DNA from: Pseudopelagicola sp. | Lineage (GTDB): Bacteria > Pseudomonadota > Alphaproteobacteria > Rhodobacterales > Rhodobacteraceae | NCBI GenBank assembly: GCA_026195905.1 | Contig: JAPHRE010000019.1 | Coordinates: 1 to 64,000 of the forward strand | DNA length: 64,000 nt | Direction of reading: 5' to 3' | Shown: positions 16,967 through 26,643 of the stretch, one piece after another | Layout: the number at the start of each line of letters is the position of its first letter | How positions within the stretch are numbered: the first letter of the stretch is position 1 | The notes under the pieces: model-generated | Database searches by the model: none | Told to the model about the DNA's origin: nothing | The model's input: only the letters and a program-made list of their open reading frames with translations | Program-made: the position numbers and the translations under genes

Positions 16967-17605
16967 ATGACGCCCGAACAGGTTCAGGAGTTGTTCACCC
17001 TCGAGGATGGCGCATACGCCTTTGCGCGTTGGGGGCGGCCTATTGCGCCGATTGTGTTCGGAGTCGAGGAAGAAACGCTTTCGGTCGTCAAGGGCGCGGT
17101 GGAGGCGGTGGTGACGCTTGTCGGGCACCAGATGGCCGAGACGGATGCGGAACTTGGCGTCAACCTGATGATTTTTTTCCTGCGCGATTGGGATGAGTTG
17201 GCGGCGGTGCCGGACCTTGATCGGTTGATCCCCGAGCTTGAGCCTTTGCTCGGGCGTCTCAAGGAGGCGGATGCGACGCAATACCGGGCGTTTCGGTTTG
17301 ATGAGCACGGCGCGATCAAGGCGGCGTTTGTGTTTGTGCGTATGGCGGGGGTGATGGCGGAACTTTCGGCTGAGAGCATTGCACTTGCGCAGGCGGTGCA
17401 GGTGATGCTGCTTTGGGGGCCGCGCGCCTTTGTCGAGACCTCGCCTTTGGCGGTTTTGCCGGAGGGCGGCGCGACGGTGCTGCGCCCGGAGATCGCGGCG
17501 GTGTTGGCGGCGGCGTATGATCGGATGATGCCGGTGGCGGCGCAAGATCCAAGCCATGCGCTGCGCCTGTTTGCGCGGCTTCGGCTTGAGGATACAGCGG
17601 ACTGA
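16967..17605 (+). CDS. Conserved hypothetical protein
   Basis: This 212-residue soluble protein starts at ATG 16967 with AAGGAG seven bases upstream. The frame is open further back to 16694 but that part is repeat-containing spacer. The sequence is mostly helical, with MTPEQVQELFTLEDGAYAFARWGRPIAPIVFGVE at the N terminus and motifs FFLRDWDEL and QYRAFRF in the middle. No catalytic motif, signal peptide or membrane segment is visible. It lies between ruvCAB and the Tol-Pal genes on the same strand. I recognise no named family and cannot infer its role. Confidence 0.7.
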   Translation: MTPEQVQELFTLEDGAYAFARWGRPIAPIVFGVEEETLSVVKGAVEAVVTLVGHQMAETDAELGVNLMIFFLRDWDELAAVPDLDRLIPELEPLLGRLKEADATQYRAFRFDEHGAIKAAFVFVRMAGVMAELSAESIALAQAVQVMLLWGPRAFVETSPLAVLPEGGATVLRPEIAAVLAAAYDRMMPVAAQDPSHALRLFARLRLEDTAD

Positions 17606-17691
17606 TACGGAGGGCTGATACGAGCTTTGCTTGCGTCTGGCGGGTGTTCTTGCTTTGGTGGCGCGAGATTTGAGCCGTGAGGAGACGGACC

Positions 17692-18078
17692 GTGACCTAT
17701 ACCCTACCCATTCGCATTTATTACGAAGACACAGATATGGCGGGGATCGTCTATTACGCCAATTACCTCAAGTTCATCGAGCGCGGGCGCAGCGAATGGG
17801 TGCGCGAGATCGGTATGGATCAGCTCAAGATGAAGGATGAGGGGCTTGTGTTCGTGGTGCGCCGGGTTGAGGCGGATTATCTTGGCTCGGCCAGGCTTGA
17901 CGATGAGTTGGTTGTTGAGACCGAGGTTGCGAACGTGACTGGGGTGCGGCTTCTTATGGAGCAGCGCGTCAAGCGGGGCGAAGAGATCTTGTTTCATGCG
18001 ATGGTGACGGTGGTGTGCATGAACGATGCCGGTCAGCCGGTGCGGCTACCGGCAAATATCCGCCAGATGGTGCATTAG
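17692..18078 (+). CDS. ybgC: Tol-Pal associated acyl-CoA thioesterase YbgC
   Basis: YbgC is a hotdog-fold thioesterase that hydrolyses acyl-CoA (short-chain or phospholipid-linked) and is encoded ahead of tolQ in many proteobacteria. The 128-residue protein carries the 4-hydroxybenzoyl-CoA thioesterase type signature YYEDTDMAGIVYYANYLKF with the catalytic Asp in DTD. The GTG at 17692 is preferred over the GTG at 17677 because GAGGAG sits 7 bases before it. It is separated from tolQ by 113 bases, so tolQ may also have its own promoter. Confidence 0.92.
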   Translation: MTYTLPIRIYYEDTDMAGIVYYANYLKFIERGRSEWVREIGMDQLKMKDEGLVFVVRRVEADYLGSARLDDELVVETEVANVTGVRLLMEQRVKRGEEILFHAMVTVVCMNDAGQPVRLPANIRQMVH

Positions 18079-18191
18079 GGGCGGCTGTAACGTGCCAATG
18101 ACGCCTATTTGATGGCTTTCCCCGTATCTTTCCTGTAGGTTTCTGCCAAACAGATGGCCGCAACAAGACGGCCCAAAGGCAGAGCAGGCAT

Positions 18192-18866
18192 ATGGAAGCA
18201 GCAGTCGATTTTTCGATGTGGGCGCTATTCGCGCGCGCAACCCTGACCGTAAAACTTGTGATGGTGCTCCTCGTGGGGGCGTCGTTCTGGTCTTGGTCGG
18301 TCATCATTCAAAAACACATTCTTTTCCGCAATGCGCGGCGTGAGGCGGCGCAGTTTGATCGGGCGTTTTGGTCCGGTGAGCCGCTGGATCAGCTTTATGA
18401 AGAGATCGGGCCGACGCCGACGGGGCGGGCGCAGCGGATTTTTGCCGCCGGGATGACAGAGTGGCATCGCAGTCATCGGCAGGATGGCGGGCTTATTGCC
18501 AATGCCACAAGTCGGATTGACCGAAGCATGGATGTTGCGATCGTCAAGGAGGCGGAAGTCTTGCAGAAAGGGCTGCCGGTCCTGGCGACGGTCGGGTCGA
18601 CCGCGCCGTTTGTCGGGCTTTTCGGCACGGTCTGGGGCATCATGAATGCCTTTATCGAAATCGCAGCGCAGCAGAACACCAACCTGGCCGTTGTCGCGCC
18701 GGGCATTGCCGAGGCACTATTGGCAACGGGGCTTGGTCTTTTGGCGGCGATCCCGGCGGTGATTTTCTACAACAAGCTCAGCGCGGACAGTGATCGGATC
18801 ATTGCCGGATATGAGGCCTTTGCCGACGAGTTTGCCACTATCCTCAGCCGCCAGTTGGACGCCTGA
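18192..18866 (+). CDS. tolQ: Tol-Pal system proton channel subunit TolQ
   Basis: TolQ forms with TolR the inner-membrane proton channel that energises TolA during outer-membrane constriction. The 224-residue protein has the three transmembrane segments of the ExbB/TolQ/MotA family: residues about 20-42, then GLPVLATVGSTAPFVGLFGTVWGIM (128-152) and a third at ALLATGLGLLAAIPAVIFYN, separated by a cytoplasmic domain. The TVGSTAPFVGLFGTVWGIM motif and the polar residues in helix 3 are conserved. It is followed immediately by tolR (1 base gap). Confidence 0.95.
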   Translation: MEAAVDFSMWALFARATLTVKLVMVLLVGASFWSWSVIIQKHILFRNARREAAQFDRAFWSGEPLDQLYEEIGPTPTGRAQRIFAAGMTEWHRSHRQDGGLIANATSRIDRSMDVAIVKEAEVLQKGLPVLATVGSTAPFVGLFGTVWGIMNAFIEIAAQQNTNLAVVAPGIAEALLATGLGLLAAIPAVIFYNKLSADSDRIIAGYEAFADEFATILSRQLDA

Positions 18867-18867
18867 T

Positions 18868-19341
18868 ATGGGGGCCGGGGTCATGAAAGGTGCCGAAGGC
18901 GGCGGGCACAAGCGGCGGCGCAGGAGCCGTCGGCGCAGCCAGCCGATGGCCGAGATCAACGTCACGCCGTTTGTCGACGTGATGCTTGTGTTGCTCATCA
19001 TCTTCATGGTGGCGGCCCCGCTTTTGACGGTCGGTGTGCCGGTCGAGTTGCCCAAGACGGCGGCCAACCCGCTTCCGGGCGAGCAGGAAGAGCCGCTGTC
19101 GGTCACGATTGCGGCGGATGGGGCGCTTTCGATCATGAATGCGCCGGTGGCCCCTGAGGAGCTTGTGAACAAGTTACGTGCGGTGGCGGTTGAACGCGCG
19201 TCGCAGCGTATTTACCTGCGGGCGGATGGGGCGTTGCCCTATGAAATGGTGGTACAGGTTATGGGCGCGCTGAATGCCGCCGGATTCGCGGATATCGGAT
19301 TGGTGACGGATATCGGTGGCCCGGCTATGGGTGATAACTGA
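18868..19341 (+). CDS. tolR: Tol-Pal system protein TolR
   Basis: TolR is the second channel subunit, with one transmembrane helix and a periplasmic domain that binds peptidoglycan. This 157-residue protein has a basic cytoplasmic start (HKRRRRSRRRSQ), then MAEINVTPFVDVMLVLLIIF with the functional Asp in FVDVMLVLL, as in ExbD/TolR. The periplasmic part includes LPKTAANPL and RADGALPYEMVVQVM. ATG 18868 directly follows the tolQ stop; ATG 18883 (MKGAEGG) is an alternative. The open frame before it overlaps tolQ and is ignored. Confidence 0.93.
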   Translation: MGAGVMKGAEGGGHKRRRRSRRRSQPMAEINVTPFVDVMLVLLIIFMVAAPLLTVGVPVELPKTAANPLPGEQEEPLSVTIAADGALSIMNAPVAPEELVNKLRAVAVERASQRIYLRADGALPYEMVVQVMGALNAAGFADIGLVTDIGGPAMGDN

Positions 19342-19349
19342 GGCGCGCG

Positions 19350-20432
19350 GTGCATATCGGGCATTATATATCTGGTGCGGCTCATGTGGGTCTGATCAGC
19401 TGGGCGTTGCTTGGGTCTGTGTTTCAGGGCAAGCCGGAGCCGGTTGAGATTTCGGGTGTGGCGGTCATCAGCGAGGCGGAGTTTGCCGCGTTGAGCGCGC
19501 CGGATCAGATGCCCGCGCCGGAGACGAATGTGGCGGTGCCTGTCGCGCCCGAGCTTTCGGAGGCGGCGCCGTTTCTTGGCGCAGAGCCGGATGAGGCACC
19601 GGACCGGAACCGCCCGGAAAGCGCCGAGGCGGCTGAGGCGGAGGATGCGCCAGACCTGAGCGCGGCAGAGGTTCCAGAGCCTGCGGAGTTGATTGACTCC
19701 GTGCCGGACATGACTCCGCCGAGCGAAGAGATTGCCGCGTTGCAGCCGCGTGAGGCCGAGCCGGAGACGGTTCAGCCCGCCCCGCGTGTTGCGCCCGAGC
19801 CGGTCGCACCGCCAGAGCCGGACATCAAGATTGACGATGTGGCGCAAGAGGCGGTGGTGCCGGAAGACAGCACCGAGGCGATCCCGCAAGAGCCGCAGGA
19901 AGCCACCGCGCCGGAAGCAGCGAGCACCGAGATTGCCACCGAGGCCAAGGTCGGCGCTCCGACGACATCGGTGCGGCCCAAGCTGCGCCCGCGCACGGCG
20001 GTGCAGACAGAACCGAAGGCCGATACAGATGACGCCATTGCGGCGGCTTTGGCAGAGGCGGGGGTAGAGGCGGGGGCCGAAGAGCAGGCCGAGACACGCG
20101 CCGCGCCAAGCGGTCCGCCCATGACGCGCGGCGAAAAGGATGCGCTGCGGATATCGGTTCAAAATTGCTGGGTCGTGGATGTAGGCAGCCAGGCGGCGAA
20201 TGTCACGGTCACGGTTGGCATGAAGATGACCCGAGAGGGTAAAGTTGACGGGGCCATTTCGCTGATTGGGGCCGAGGGCGGCGACGAACAGGCCACGAAA
20301 GCGGCGTTCGAGGCGGCGCGGCGGGCGGTCCTGCGGTGTCAAAAAGGTGGCTATAAACTGCCGATCGACAAATATGATCATTGGCGTGAGATCGAAATCA
20401 CGTTTAATCCGGAGAAAATGAGGCTGAAATGA
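19350..20432 (+). CDS. tolA: TolA-like energy transducer
   Basis: Position between tolR and tolB identifies this 360-residue protein as TolA, the periplasm-spanning arm linking TolQR to Pal and TolB. It begins with GTG and has one N-terminal hydrophobic segment ([20 protein letters not shown]). A long central region rich in Pro, Glu and Ala (about 35-240) follows, then a TonB/TolA-like C-terminal domain with ISVQNCWVV and [20 protein letters not shown]. Two cysteines in that last domain are placed as in TolA domain III. Unlike enterobacterial TolA, the middle is acidic and Pro-rich rather than Lys/Ala helical. It overlaps tolB by four bases. Confidence 0.88.
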   Translation: MHIGHYISGAAHVGLISWALLGSVFQGKPEPVEISGVAVISEAEFAALSAPDQMPAPETNVAVPVAPELSEAAPFLGAEPDEAPDRNRPESAEAAEAEDAPDLSAAEVPEPAELIDSVPDMTPPSEEIAALQPREAEPETVQPAPRVAPEPVAPPEPDIKIDDVAQEAVVPEDSTEAIPQEPQEATAPEAASTEIATEAKVGAPTTSVRPKLRPRTAVQTEPKADTDDAIAAALAEAGVEAGAEEQAETRAAPSGPPMTRGEKDALRISVQNCWVVDVGSQAANVTVTVGMKMTREGKVDGAISLIGAEGGDEQATKAAFEAARRAVLRCQKGGYKLPIDKYDHWREIEITFNPEKMRLK

Positions 20433-21748
20433 TGCGTTTTTTCACAGCTCTGCTTATGGGACTGACGGTTCTGGGGCATATGGCGATGGCTCAAGACGGT
20501 CCGCTTCGGATCGAGATTACCGATGGTGTGGTTGAGCCACTGCCCTATGCGGTGCCTGATTTCGTTGCCGAGAATAGTGCGGCGGGGGGCTATGCCACGC
20601 AATTGGCGCAGGTGATTGCGTCGGACCTTTCGGGAACGGGATTGTTCCGCGAAGTGCCGCAAAAGGCGCATATTGCCAAGATCACCAATTTCTCGGCTCC
20701 CGTGCAGTTTGCCGATTGGAAAGCGATCAACGCGCAGGCGCTTATTACCGGGGCGGTGTCGGTTTCGGGCAGTCAGCTTGAGGTCAAATTCCGGGTCTAT
20801 GACGTGTTCGCGGGCCAAGAGCTTGGCAATGGTCTGCGGTTCAAGGGCACGGTCGAGGGCTGGCGGCGCATGGCGCATAAGGTTGCCGATGCGGTCTATA
20901 GCCGGATCACCGGCGAGGGCGGATATTTCGACAGCCGCGTGGTTTTCGTCAGCGAGACCGGCCCCAAGAACGACCGTCAAAAGCGTCTTGCGATCATGGA
21001 TTATGACGGGGCGAACCTTCAGTATCTGACGGATTCAAGCTCGATCGTGCTTGCGCCGCGGTTCTCGCCCACGGGCGACCGGGTGCTTTATACAAGCTAT
21101 GAGACCGGATTTCCGCAGGTCTATATCCTTGATGTCGGCAGCGTGCAGCGCCGGGTTCTCAATAGCGAAGCAGGCACGATGTCCTTTGCGCCGCGTTTTG
21201 CGCCTGATGGCAAGAGCTTGCTTTTGTCGATCACGCGGGACGGAAATACCGATATTTATCGCATGGGCCTATCCGGCGGGCGGCCGCAGCGGCTTACGTC
21301 GTCGCCCGCGATTGATACCGCGCCGAGCTTTAGCCCCGATGGCAGCAAGATCGTTTTTGAGAGTGATCGGTCGGGCACGCAGCAGCTCTACGTGATGCCT
21401 GCGGGCGGCGGCGAGCCGAAGCGGATCAGTTTCGGGCAAGGGCGCTATGGCACCCCGGTCTGGAGCCCGCGTGGCGATTTGATTGCGTTTACCAAGCAGA
21501 ACAAGGGCCGGTTCCATATTGGTGTGATGCGCACGGATGGCGGCGAAGAGCGGCTTCTCACGGCGTCGTTTCTTGATGAGGGGCCGACATGGGCGCCCAA
21601 TGGCCGCGTGATTATGTTCACGCGCGAAACCCAAGGCGCGAGCGGGGCGTCGGCGCTTTACTCGGTTGATGTCTCGGGGCGCAACCTGCGCAAGGTCAAA
21701 ATAAGCGGCGGCGGGTCGGACCCGGCATGGTCGCCGTTGCAGGAATAA
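20429..21748 (+). CDS. tolB: Tol-Pal system beta-propeller protein TolB
   Basis: TolB is the periplasmic propeller that shuttles between Pal and TolA. The 439 residues show a signal peptide ([19 protein letters not shown]), the N-terminal alpha/beta domain, and repeated blades with the TolB motif [62 protein letters not shown] and [14 protein letters not shown]. Length is typical. Translation is coupled to tolA through ATGA. It is followed by pal after 87 bases. Confidence 0.96.
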   Translation: MMRFFTALLMGLTVLGHMAMAQDGPLRIEITDGVVEPLPYAVPDFVAENSAAGGYATQLAQVIASDLSGTGLFREVPQKAHIAKITNFSAPVQFADWKAINAQALITGAVSVSGSQLEVKFRVYDVFAGQELGNGLRFKGTVEGWRRMAHKVADAVYSRITGEGGYFDSRVVFVSETGPKNDRQKRLAIMDYDGANLQYLTDSSSIVLAPRFSPTGDRVLYTSYETGFPQVYILDVGSVQRRVLNSEAGTMSFAPRFAPDGKSLLLSITRDGNTDIYRMGLSGGRPQRLTSSPAIDTAPSFSPDGSKIVFESDRSGTQQLYVMPAGGGEPKRISFGQGRYGTPVWSPRGDLIAFTKQNKGRFHIGVMRTDGGEERLLTASFLDEGPTWAPNGRVIMFTRETQGASGASALYSVDVSGRNLRKVKISGGGSDPAWSPLQE

Positions 21749-21835
21749 GGCGCGCGCGTTTTCAAGACGCGCCGGATGTGATAGAACAGGCCCATAAGAA
21801 GAGAATTCAACGGGCATTGAGGAACGAGGCAGAAC

Positions 21836-22348
21836 ATGAACGGACTGACCAAGATCGGCTTTCTTGTCGCGGCGCTCGCGCTGGCGGGGTGTGATAATTC
21901 GGGTGCCTTTGGGCTTGGCGGATCGTCCGCCGGGGGACCGGGCAGCGGCCAATATGAAGATGGTAGCGTCGATGATCCCACGTCGGTGGCGCATTTTCGT
22001 GAACAGGTTGGCGACCGGGTTCTCTTTACCGTCGACCAATCGACGCTCAATGAAGAGGGGCGTTTGACGCTTCTTGGGCAGGCCAATTGGCTCTTGGAGA
22101 ACGACGATTATAACGCGGTGATCGAGGGCCATGCCGATGAGCAGGGCACGCGGGAATATAACCTCGCGCTTGGGGCGCGGCGGGCGAGTGCGGTCAAGGA
22201 GTTCCTTGTATCGCGCGGTGTTGCGGCGTCGCGTTTGAACACGGTGAGCTATGGCAAGGAACGCCCGATCGAGATTTGTTCGGCGGAAGCGTGCTATGCC
22301 CAGAACCGCCGCGCGGTGACGGTTCTCAAGGCCGATGTCAATTTCTAA
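21836..22348 (+). CDS. pal: Peptidoglycan-associated lipoprotein Pal
   Basis: Pal anchors the outer membrane to peptidoglycan and is the target of TolB and TolA. The 170-residue precursor has a lipoprotein signal with lipobox LAGC, a low-complexity Gly/Ser linker, and an OmpA-like domain with VIEGHADEQGTREYNLALGARRA and AQNRRAVTV, containing the conserved Asp and Arg that bind diaminopimelate. Length is normal for alphaproteobacterial Pal. Its 3' end overlaps the frame in which cpoB could begin. Confidence 0.95.
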   Translation: MNGLTKIGFLVAALALAGCDNSGAFGLGGSSAGGPGSGQYEDGSVDDPTSVAHFREQVGDRVLFTVDQSTLNEEGRLTLLGQANWLLENDDYNAVIEGHADEQGTREYNLALGARRASAVKEFLVSRGVAASRLNTVSYGKERPIEICSAEACYAQNRRAVTVLKADVNF

Positions 22349-22361
22349 GCTGGAGCCGAAG

Positions 22362-23192
22362 ATGCGCCTGATTGCGATGTGCCTTGTGGTGATGGTCGGC
22401 GTTGGGCCGCGTGTGGCATTGGCACAGGATAGCGAAACACTGGCCGATATTCGCCAGCAGCTTTCGGTCCTTTTTGTCGAAGTGCTGAGCCTCAAGCGGG
22501 AATTGTCCACGACCGGATCACCCGCAGGCGTCACCACGAGCGGCACCACCTTACAGCGGATCGACGCGATTGAGGCCGAGGTTCAACGCCTAACGGGACG
22601 CACAGAGCGGCTTGAACAGCGCATTGAGCGCGTGGTGCAGGACGGGACGAACCGCATTGGCGATCTTGAGTTCCGGCTTGTCGAGCTTGAGGGCGGCGAC
22701 GTGAGCACGCTTGGCGAGACGTCGACGCTTGGCGGTGATCAGGGCGTAACCCCGGCCCCGGCGGTGCCGTCGCTTGGCGATGGGGGTGGCGATAGCGGCG
22801 GCCAGTTTGCGGTTGGCGAACGGGCCGATTTTGAGCGCGCAGAGGCGGCGCTTGACGCGGGCGATGCGCAAAGCGCGGCGGATCAGTTCGAGGCGTTTCT
22901 AGAGACCTACCCCGGTAGCCCGCTTGAGGCCAAGGCCTATCTGCGGCGCGGACAGGCGCTTGAGGCGTTGGAGCGGGAAACCGCGGCGGCGCGCGCCTAT
23001 CTTGATAGCTATTCGCAATACCCCCAGAGCGATGTCGCGGATCAGGCGCTATATCATTTGGGCCGTGCGCTTGGGATGCTTGATAAGGTGAGCGAAGCCT
23101 GTGTGACGCTTGGCGAGGTTGAGGCGCGCCATCCTGGATCGAGCATGATCGGACCGGCACAGGCGGAAATGCAATCTCTGGGGTGCAATTGA
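22362..23192 (+). CDS. cpoB: Tol-Pal system protein CpoB (YbgF)
   Basis: CpoB coordinates peptidoglycan synthesis with outer-membrane constriction. The 276-residue precursor has a signal peptide (MRLIAMCLVVMVGVGPRVALAQ), a coiled-coil region with LKREL and RIDAIEAEVQRLTGRTERL, a Gly/Pro-rich linker, and a C-terminal TPR domain (YPGSPLEAKAYLRRGQALEAL, ALYHLGRAL) of the YbgF type. ATG 22362 is preferred because it gives a proper signal peptide with GGAGC upstream; ATG 22335 would overlap pal by 14 bases. It overlaps the tilS start by ten bases. Confidence 0.9.
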   Translation: MRLIAMCLVVMVGVGPRVALAQDSETLADIRQQLSVLFVEVLSLKRELSTTGSPAGVTTSGTTLQRIDAIEAEVQRLTGRTERLEQRIERVVQDGTNRIGDLEFRLVELEGGDVSTLGETSTLGGDQGVTPAPAVPSLGDGGGDSGGQFAVGERADFERAEAALDAGDAQSAADQFEAFLETYPGSPLEAKAYLRRGQALEALERETAAARAYLDSYSQYPQSDVADQALYHLGRALGMLDKVSEACVTLGEVEARHPGSSMIGPAQAEMQSLGCN

Positions 23193-24421
23193 ACACGCCT
23201 GAGACGGCCTTAGACGCTTTTTTCAACGGACAGAGTTTGCGCGCTGTGGGCGTTGCCGTTTCCGGCGGCAGCGATTCCACGGCGCTTTTGCATCTTGCGG
23301 CGGAATGGGCCGGGGCGGCGGGCGCGCGGCTTGTCGCGGCAACGGTCGATCATGGGCTGCGAGCGGCGGCAGAAGCCGAGGCCGAGGCGGTCGGGGATTT
23401 GTGCCGGTCGCTTGGGGTTGAGCATGCGGTGCTTGAATGGCGCGGCTGGGACGGGGCGGGAAATGTGCAGGCCGAAGCCCGTGCGGCGCGCTATCGCCTT
23501 CTTGCCGAGTGGGGCGCGCGCGCGCGTCTCGATTATGTCCTGTTGGGGCATACGATGGACGATCAGGCCGAGACGTTTTTGATGCGGCTTGCGCGGCGCG
23601 CCGGGGTTGATGGGCTTGCGGCGATGGCGGCGCGGTTTAACCGCAATGGACAGGTGTTTGGCCGCCCGCTTCTTGGGCAGCGGCGCGAGGAGTTGCGCGA
23701 TGCGCTCAGGGCGCGGGGCGTGGGGTGGATCGACGATCCCTCGAACGAGGATGCGCGGTTTGACAGGGTCAAGACCCGCGCGGTTCTTGGCGGATTGGCA
23801 GACATAGGCATTGATGCGCATGCGTTGTCGACCGTGAGCGAGAACATGGCGGATGTGCGTGCGGCGCTGGATTGGCAAGTGGCGCAGATCGCGGCGCAGG
23901 CCGTCGAGATCGAAGCGGGCGATTTGCGAATCGATCTGGCGGCGCTTGCGGCCGTGCCGGAAGAAATTGCCCGGCGGTTGATCGTTGCCGCGCTTCTTTG
24001 GGTCGCGGGGGGCGCCTATGCGCCGCGCCGCGCGCCGGTTCAACGGATGCTCGTCGATCTCAGGGAGGGACGCGGCGGCACCCTTGCGGGCTGTGTTTTG
24101 ACGGTGCGCCACGGGGCGGTGCGCGTGGCGCGCGAACCGGCAGCGGTCAGCGATATCCAAAGCACAGGCCCGGTTTGGGACGGGCGCTGGCAGGTTGAGG
24201 GGCCTTGGCAAGGCGGAGAGATTCTGCGGGCGCTTGGCGAAGAGGGGCTTGGGCAGATCAAGGATTGGCGCGCGGCGGGGGTGCCGCGACAGAGCCTTCT
24301 TGCCTCGCCATCGGTTTGGCGCGAGGGGCAGCTTATTGGCGCGCCGCTTGCCGGGTATGGAGAGGGCTGGCAGGCGCGCCTTTGTGCCGATCGGGCCGGA
24401 TTCCCCCTTCGCAGGCATTAA
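23183..24421 (+). CDS. tilS: tRNA(Ile)-lysidine synthetase TilS
   Basis: TilS converts the wobble cytidine of tRNA-Ile(CAU) to lysidine. The 412-residue protein has the PP-loop VAVSGGSDSTALLHL near residue 24, a conserved LGHTMDDQAETFLMRLARR region, and GWIDDPSNEDARFDRVKTR, all family signatures. The C-terminal half is diverged. The start is GTG at 23183, overlapping the end of cpoB. In alphaproteobacteria tilS commonly lies between cpoB and ftsH, as here. Confidence 0.94.
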   Translation: MQLNTPETALDAFFNGQSLRAVGVAVSGGSDSTALLHLAAEWAGAAGARLVAATVDHGLRAAAEAEAEAVGDLCRSLGVEHAVLEWRGWDGAGNVQAEARAARYRLLAEWGARARLDYVLLGHTMDDQAETFLMRLARRAGVDGLAAMAARFNRNGQVFGRPLLGQRREELRDALRARGVGWIDDPSNEDARFDRVKTRAVLGGLADIGIDAHALSTVSENMADVRAALDWQVAQIAAQAVEIEAGDLRIDLAALAAVPEEIARRLIVAALLWVAGGAYAPRRAPVQRMLVDLREGRGGTLAGCVLTVRHGAVRVAREPAAVSDIQSTGPVWDGRWQVEGPWQGGEILRALGEEGLGQIKDWRAAGVPRQSLLASPSVWREGQLIGAPLAGYGEGWQARLCADRAGFPLRRH

Positions 24422-24521
24422 ACCGGCGAATAACGCATTGAACATGACGCTCTGATCTCTATTTAGAAAGAAAGCCCGCCGTGCTAGGAACGGCGGAATT
24501 GGACGATTGGGAGATTTTGCC

Positions 24522-26441
24522 TTGGGCAACGCACGCAATATCGCATTCTGGGTGGTTCTGTTTCTGCTGATCCTTGCCCTGTTCAACCTGTTCAGCGGTG
24601 GCAACAGCAACCTGCAAAGCCGTGAGATCGGCTATTCGGAATTTGTGCAGGCCGTGGATGAAGGCAATGTCACCAATGTGACGCTGGATGGCGAACAAGT
24701 GCGCTACCGCACCACAAGCGGCGGCGATTTCGTCACCATTAAACCCGAAGATGCAGAAGTAACCAATCTTCTTATCGACAAGGGCATCCCGGTGAAGGCC
24801 GAGAGCCAAGAGCAATCGGGTTTTCAGTCCTTTATCCTGAGCCTGTTGCCGTTCCTGCTTTTGATCGGGGTGTGGATTTATTTCATGAACCGGATGCAAG
24901 GCGGCGGCAAAGGCGGCGCAATGGGCTTTGGCAAGTCCAAGGCCAAGATGCTTACGGAAAAGCAGGGCCGCGTAACCTTTGACGACGTGGCGGGCATTGA
25001 CGAAGCCAAGGAAGAGCTTGAAGAGATCGTTGAATTCCTGCGCAACCCGCAGAAATTCTCGCGTCTTGGCGGCAAGATCCCCAAGGGCGCGCTTTTGGTT
25101 GGCCCTCCGGGCACGGGTAAAACGCTTTTGGCGCGTGCGATTGCGGGCGAGGCGGGCGTGCCGTTCTTTACCATTTCGGGGTCGGATTTCGTTGAGATGT
25201 TTGTCGGTGTCGGTGCCAGCCGTGTGCGCGACATGTTCGAGCAAGCCAAGAAAAACGCACCCTGTATTGTCTTTATCGACGAGATCGACGCCGTGGGCCG
25301 GTCGCGCGGTGTTGGTATCGGCGGCGGCAACGATGAGCGCGAACAGACGCTCAACCAGCTTCTCGTTGAGATGGATGGGTTTGAATCCAATGAGGGCGTG
25401 ATCATCCTTGCGGCGACCAACCGCAAAGACGTTCTTGACCCGGCGCTGCTGCGTCCCGGCCGTTTTGATCGCAATGTCACCGTCGGCAACCCGGATATTC
25501 GAGGCCGCGAAAAAATCCTTGGGGTGCACGCGCGCAAGACGCCGCTTGGCCCCGATGTTGACCTGCGCATCATCGCGCGCGGCACACCGGGCTTTTCGGG
25601 CGCGGATCTTGCCAACCTCGTCAACGAGGCCGCCCTTATGGCGGCGCGCGTGGGACGTCGGTTCGTGACGATGGAAGATTTCGAGAACGCCAAGGACAAG
25701 GTCATGATGGGGGCCGAGCGTCGCTCGATGGTGCTCACGCAGGACCAGAAGGAAAAAACCGCCTACCACGAGTCTGGGCATGCGGTTGTTGGTCTTGAGT
25801 TGCCGCTCTGTGATCCGGTTTACAAGGCGACGATCATTCCGCGCGGTGGCGCGTTGGGGATGGTGGTGTCGCTTCCGGAGATGGATCGCCTCAATTATCA
25901 CCGCGATGAGTGTGAGCAAAAACTTGCGATGACAATGGCCGGTAAGGCCGCCGAGGTCATCAAATATGGCGAGGATCATGTGTCAAACGGTCCGGCGGGC
26001 GACATCATGCAGGCGAGCCAATTGGCGCGCGCGATGGTGATGCGCTGGGGCATGTCGGACAAGGTTGGCAATATCGACTATGCCGAAGCGCATGAAGGCT
26101 ATCAGGGCAACACCGGCGGTTTCTCGGTCTCGGCCCACACCAAAGAGCTTATTGAAGAAGAGGTGAAGCGGCTTATCCAGACAGGATATGAGCGCGCGCA
26201 CAAGATTCTCACTGAGAAGAGCGAAGAGTGGGAACGTCTTGCCCAGGGGCTTCTTGAGTATGAGACGCTTACAGGGGACGAGATCAAGCGCGTGATGCGT
26301 GGCGAGCCGCCGCATGATGGCGAGGATGACGCCGGGGACGAGGGCGAAGGCAACGCCCCAAGCGTCACGGCGATCCCGAAAACCAAGCCGCGCAAAAAGC
26401 CAGAGGGCGACGGCGGCATGGAGCCGGAACCCACAGCATAA
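24522..26441 (+). CDS. ftsH: ATP-dependent zinc metalloprotease FtsH
   Basis: FtsH is the membrane-anchored AAA+ protease that degrades damaged membrane proteins and regulators. The protein of about 639 residues has two transmembrane segments ([19 protein letters not shown] and [19 protein letters not shown]) flanking a periplasmic domain. It has Walker A GPPGTGKT (194-201), Walker B IVFIDEID, the second region of homology [20 protein letters not shown], and zinc site HESGH (416-420). The start is TTG at 24522 (LGNARNIAF), with GGGAG upstream; another in-frame TTG at 24507 is less likely. A strong terminator follows. Confidence 0.96.
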   Translation: MGNARNIAFWVVLFLLILALFNLFSGGNSNLQSREIGYSEFVQAVDEGNVTNVTLDGEQVRYRTTSGGDFVTIKPEDAEVTNLLIDKGIPVKAESQEQSGFQSFILSLLPFLLLIGVWIYFMNRMQGGGKGGAMGFGKSKAKMLTEKQGRVTFDDVAGIDEAKEELEEIVEFLRNPQKFSRLGGKIPKGALLVGPPGTGKTLLARAIAGEAGVPFFTISGSDFVEMFVGVGASRVRDMFEQAKKNAPCIVFIDEIDAVGRSRGVGIGGGNDEREQTLNQLLVEMDGFESNEGVIILAATNRKDVLDPALLRPGRFDRNVTVGNPDIRGREKILGVHARKTPLGPDVDLRIIARGTPGFSGADLANLVNEAALMAARVGRRFVTMEDFENAKDKVMMGAERRSMVLTQDQKEKTAYHESGHAVVGLELPLCDPVYKATIIPRGGALGMVVSLPEMDRLNYHRDECEQKLAMTMAGKAAEVIKYGEDHVSNGPAGDIMQASQLARAMVMRWGMSDKVGNIDYAEAHEGYQGNTGGFSVSAHTKELIEEEVKRLIQTGYERAHKILTEKSEEWERLAQGLLEYETLTGDEIKRVMRGEPPHDGEDDAGDEGEGNAPSVTAIPKTKPRKKPEGDGGMEPEPTA

Positions 26442-26450
26442 AGATACAGT

Positions 26451-26477
26451 AAGGCCGGGGGAGACCCCGGCCTTTTG
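26451..26477 (+). terminator. Rho-independent terminator of the tol-ftsH run
   Basis: Perfect 10-bp arms AAGGCCGGGG (26451-26460) and CCCCGGCCTT (26465-26474) enclose GAGA and are followed by TTGC. It lies 10 bases after the ftsH stop. Confidence 0.85.
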
Positions 26478-26643
26478 CATCTCACGAGAGACGACATGGG
26501 CGATTGGGGCGGTGCTTGATCGGAGCGTATGAAGCGGGTATGGCAAAGGCTTATCCGCGCTGCGAAGACGGGTCCGTTTTGTTCCCGTTTCGGCGGATGT
26601 TCTTTGTCCTGCGACGGTCGCCGTCCTGAAGAAAGGGAAAGCC

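Noticed and set aside
24507-24521. Earlier TTG start of ftsH
   Set aside because: The TTG at 24522 gives the usual family N terminus and a GGGAG sequence at suitable spacing; the earlier one would overlap that site.
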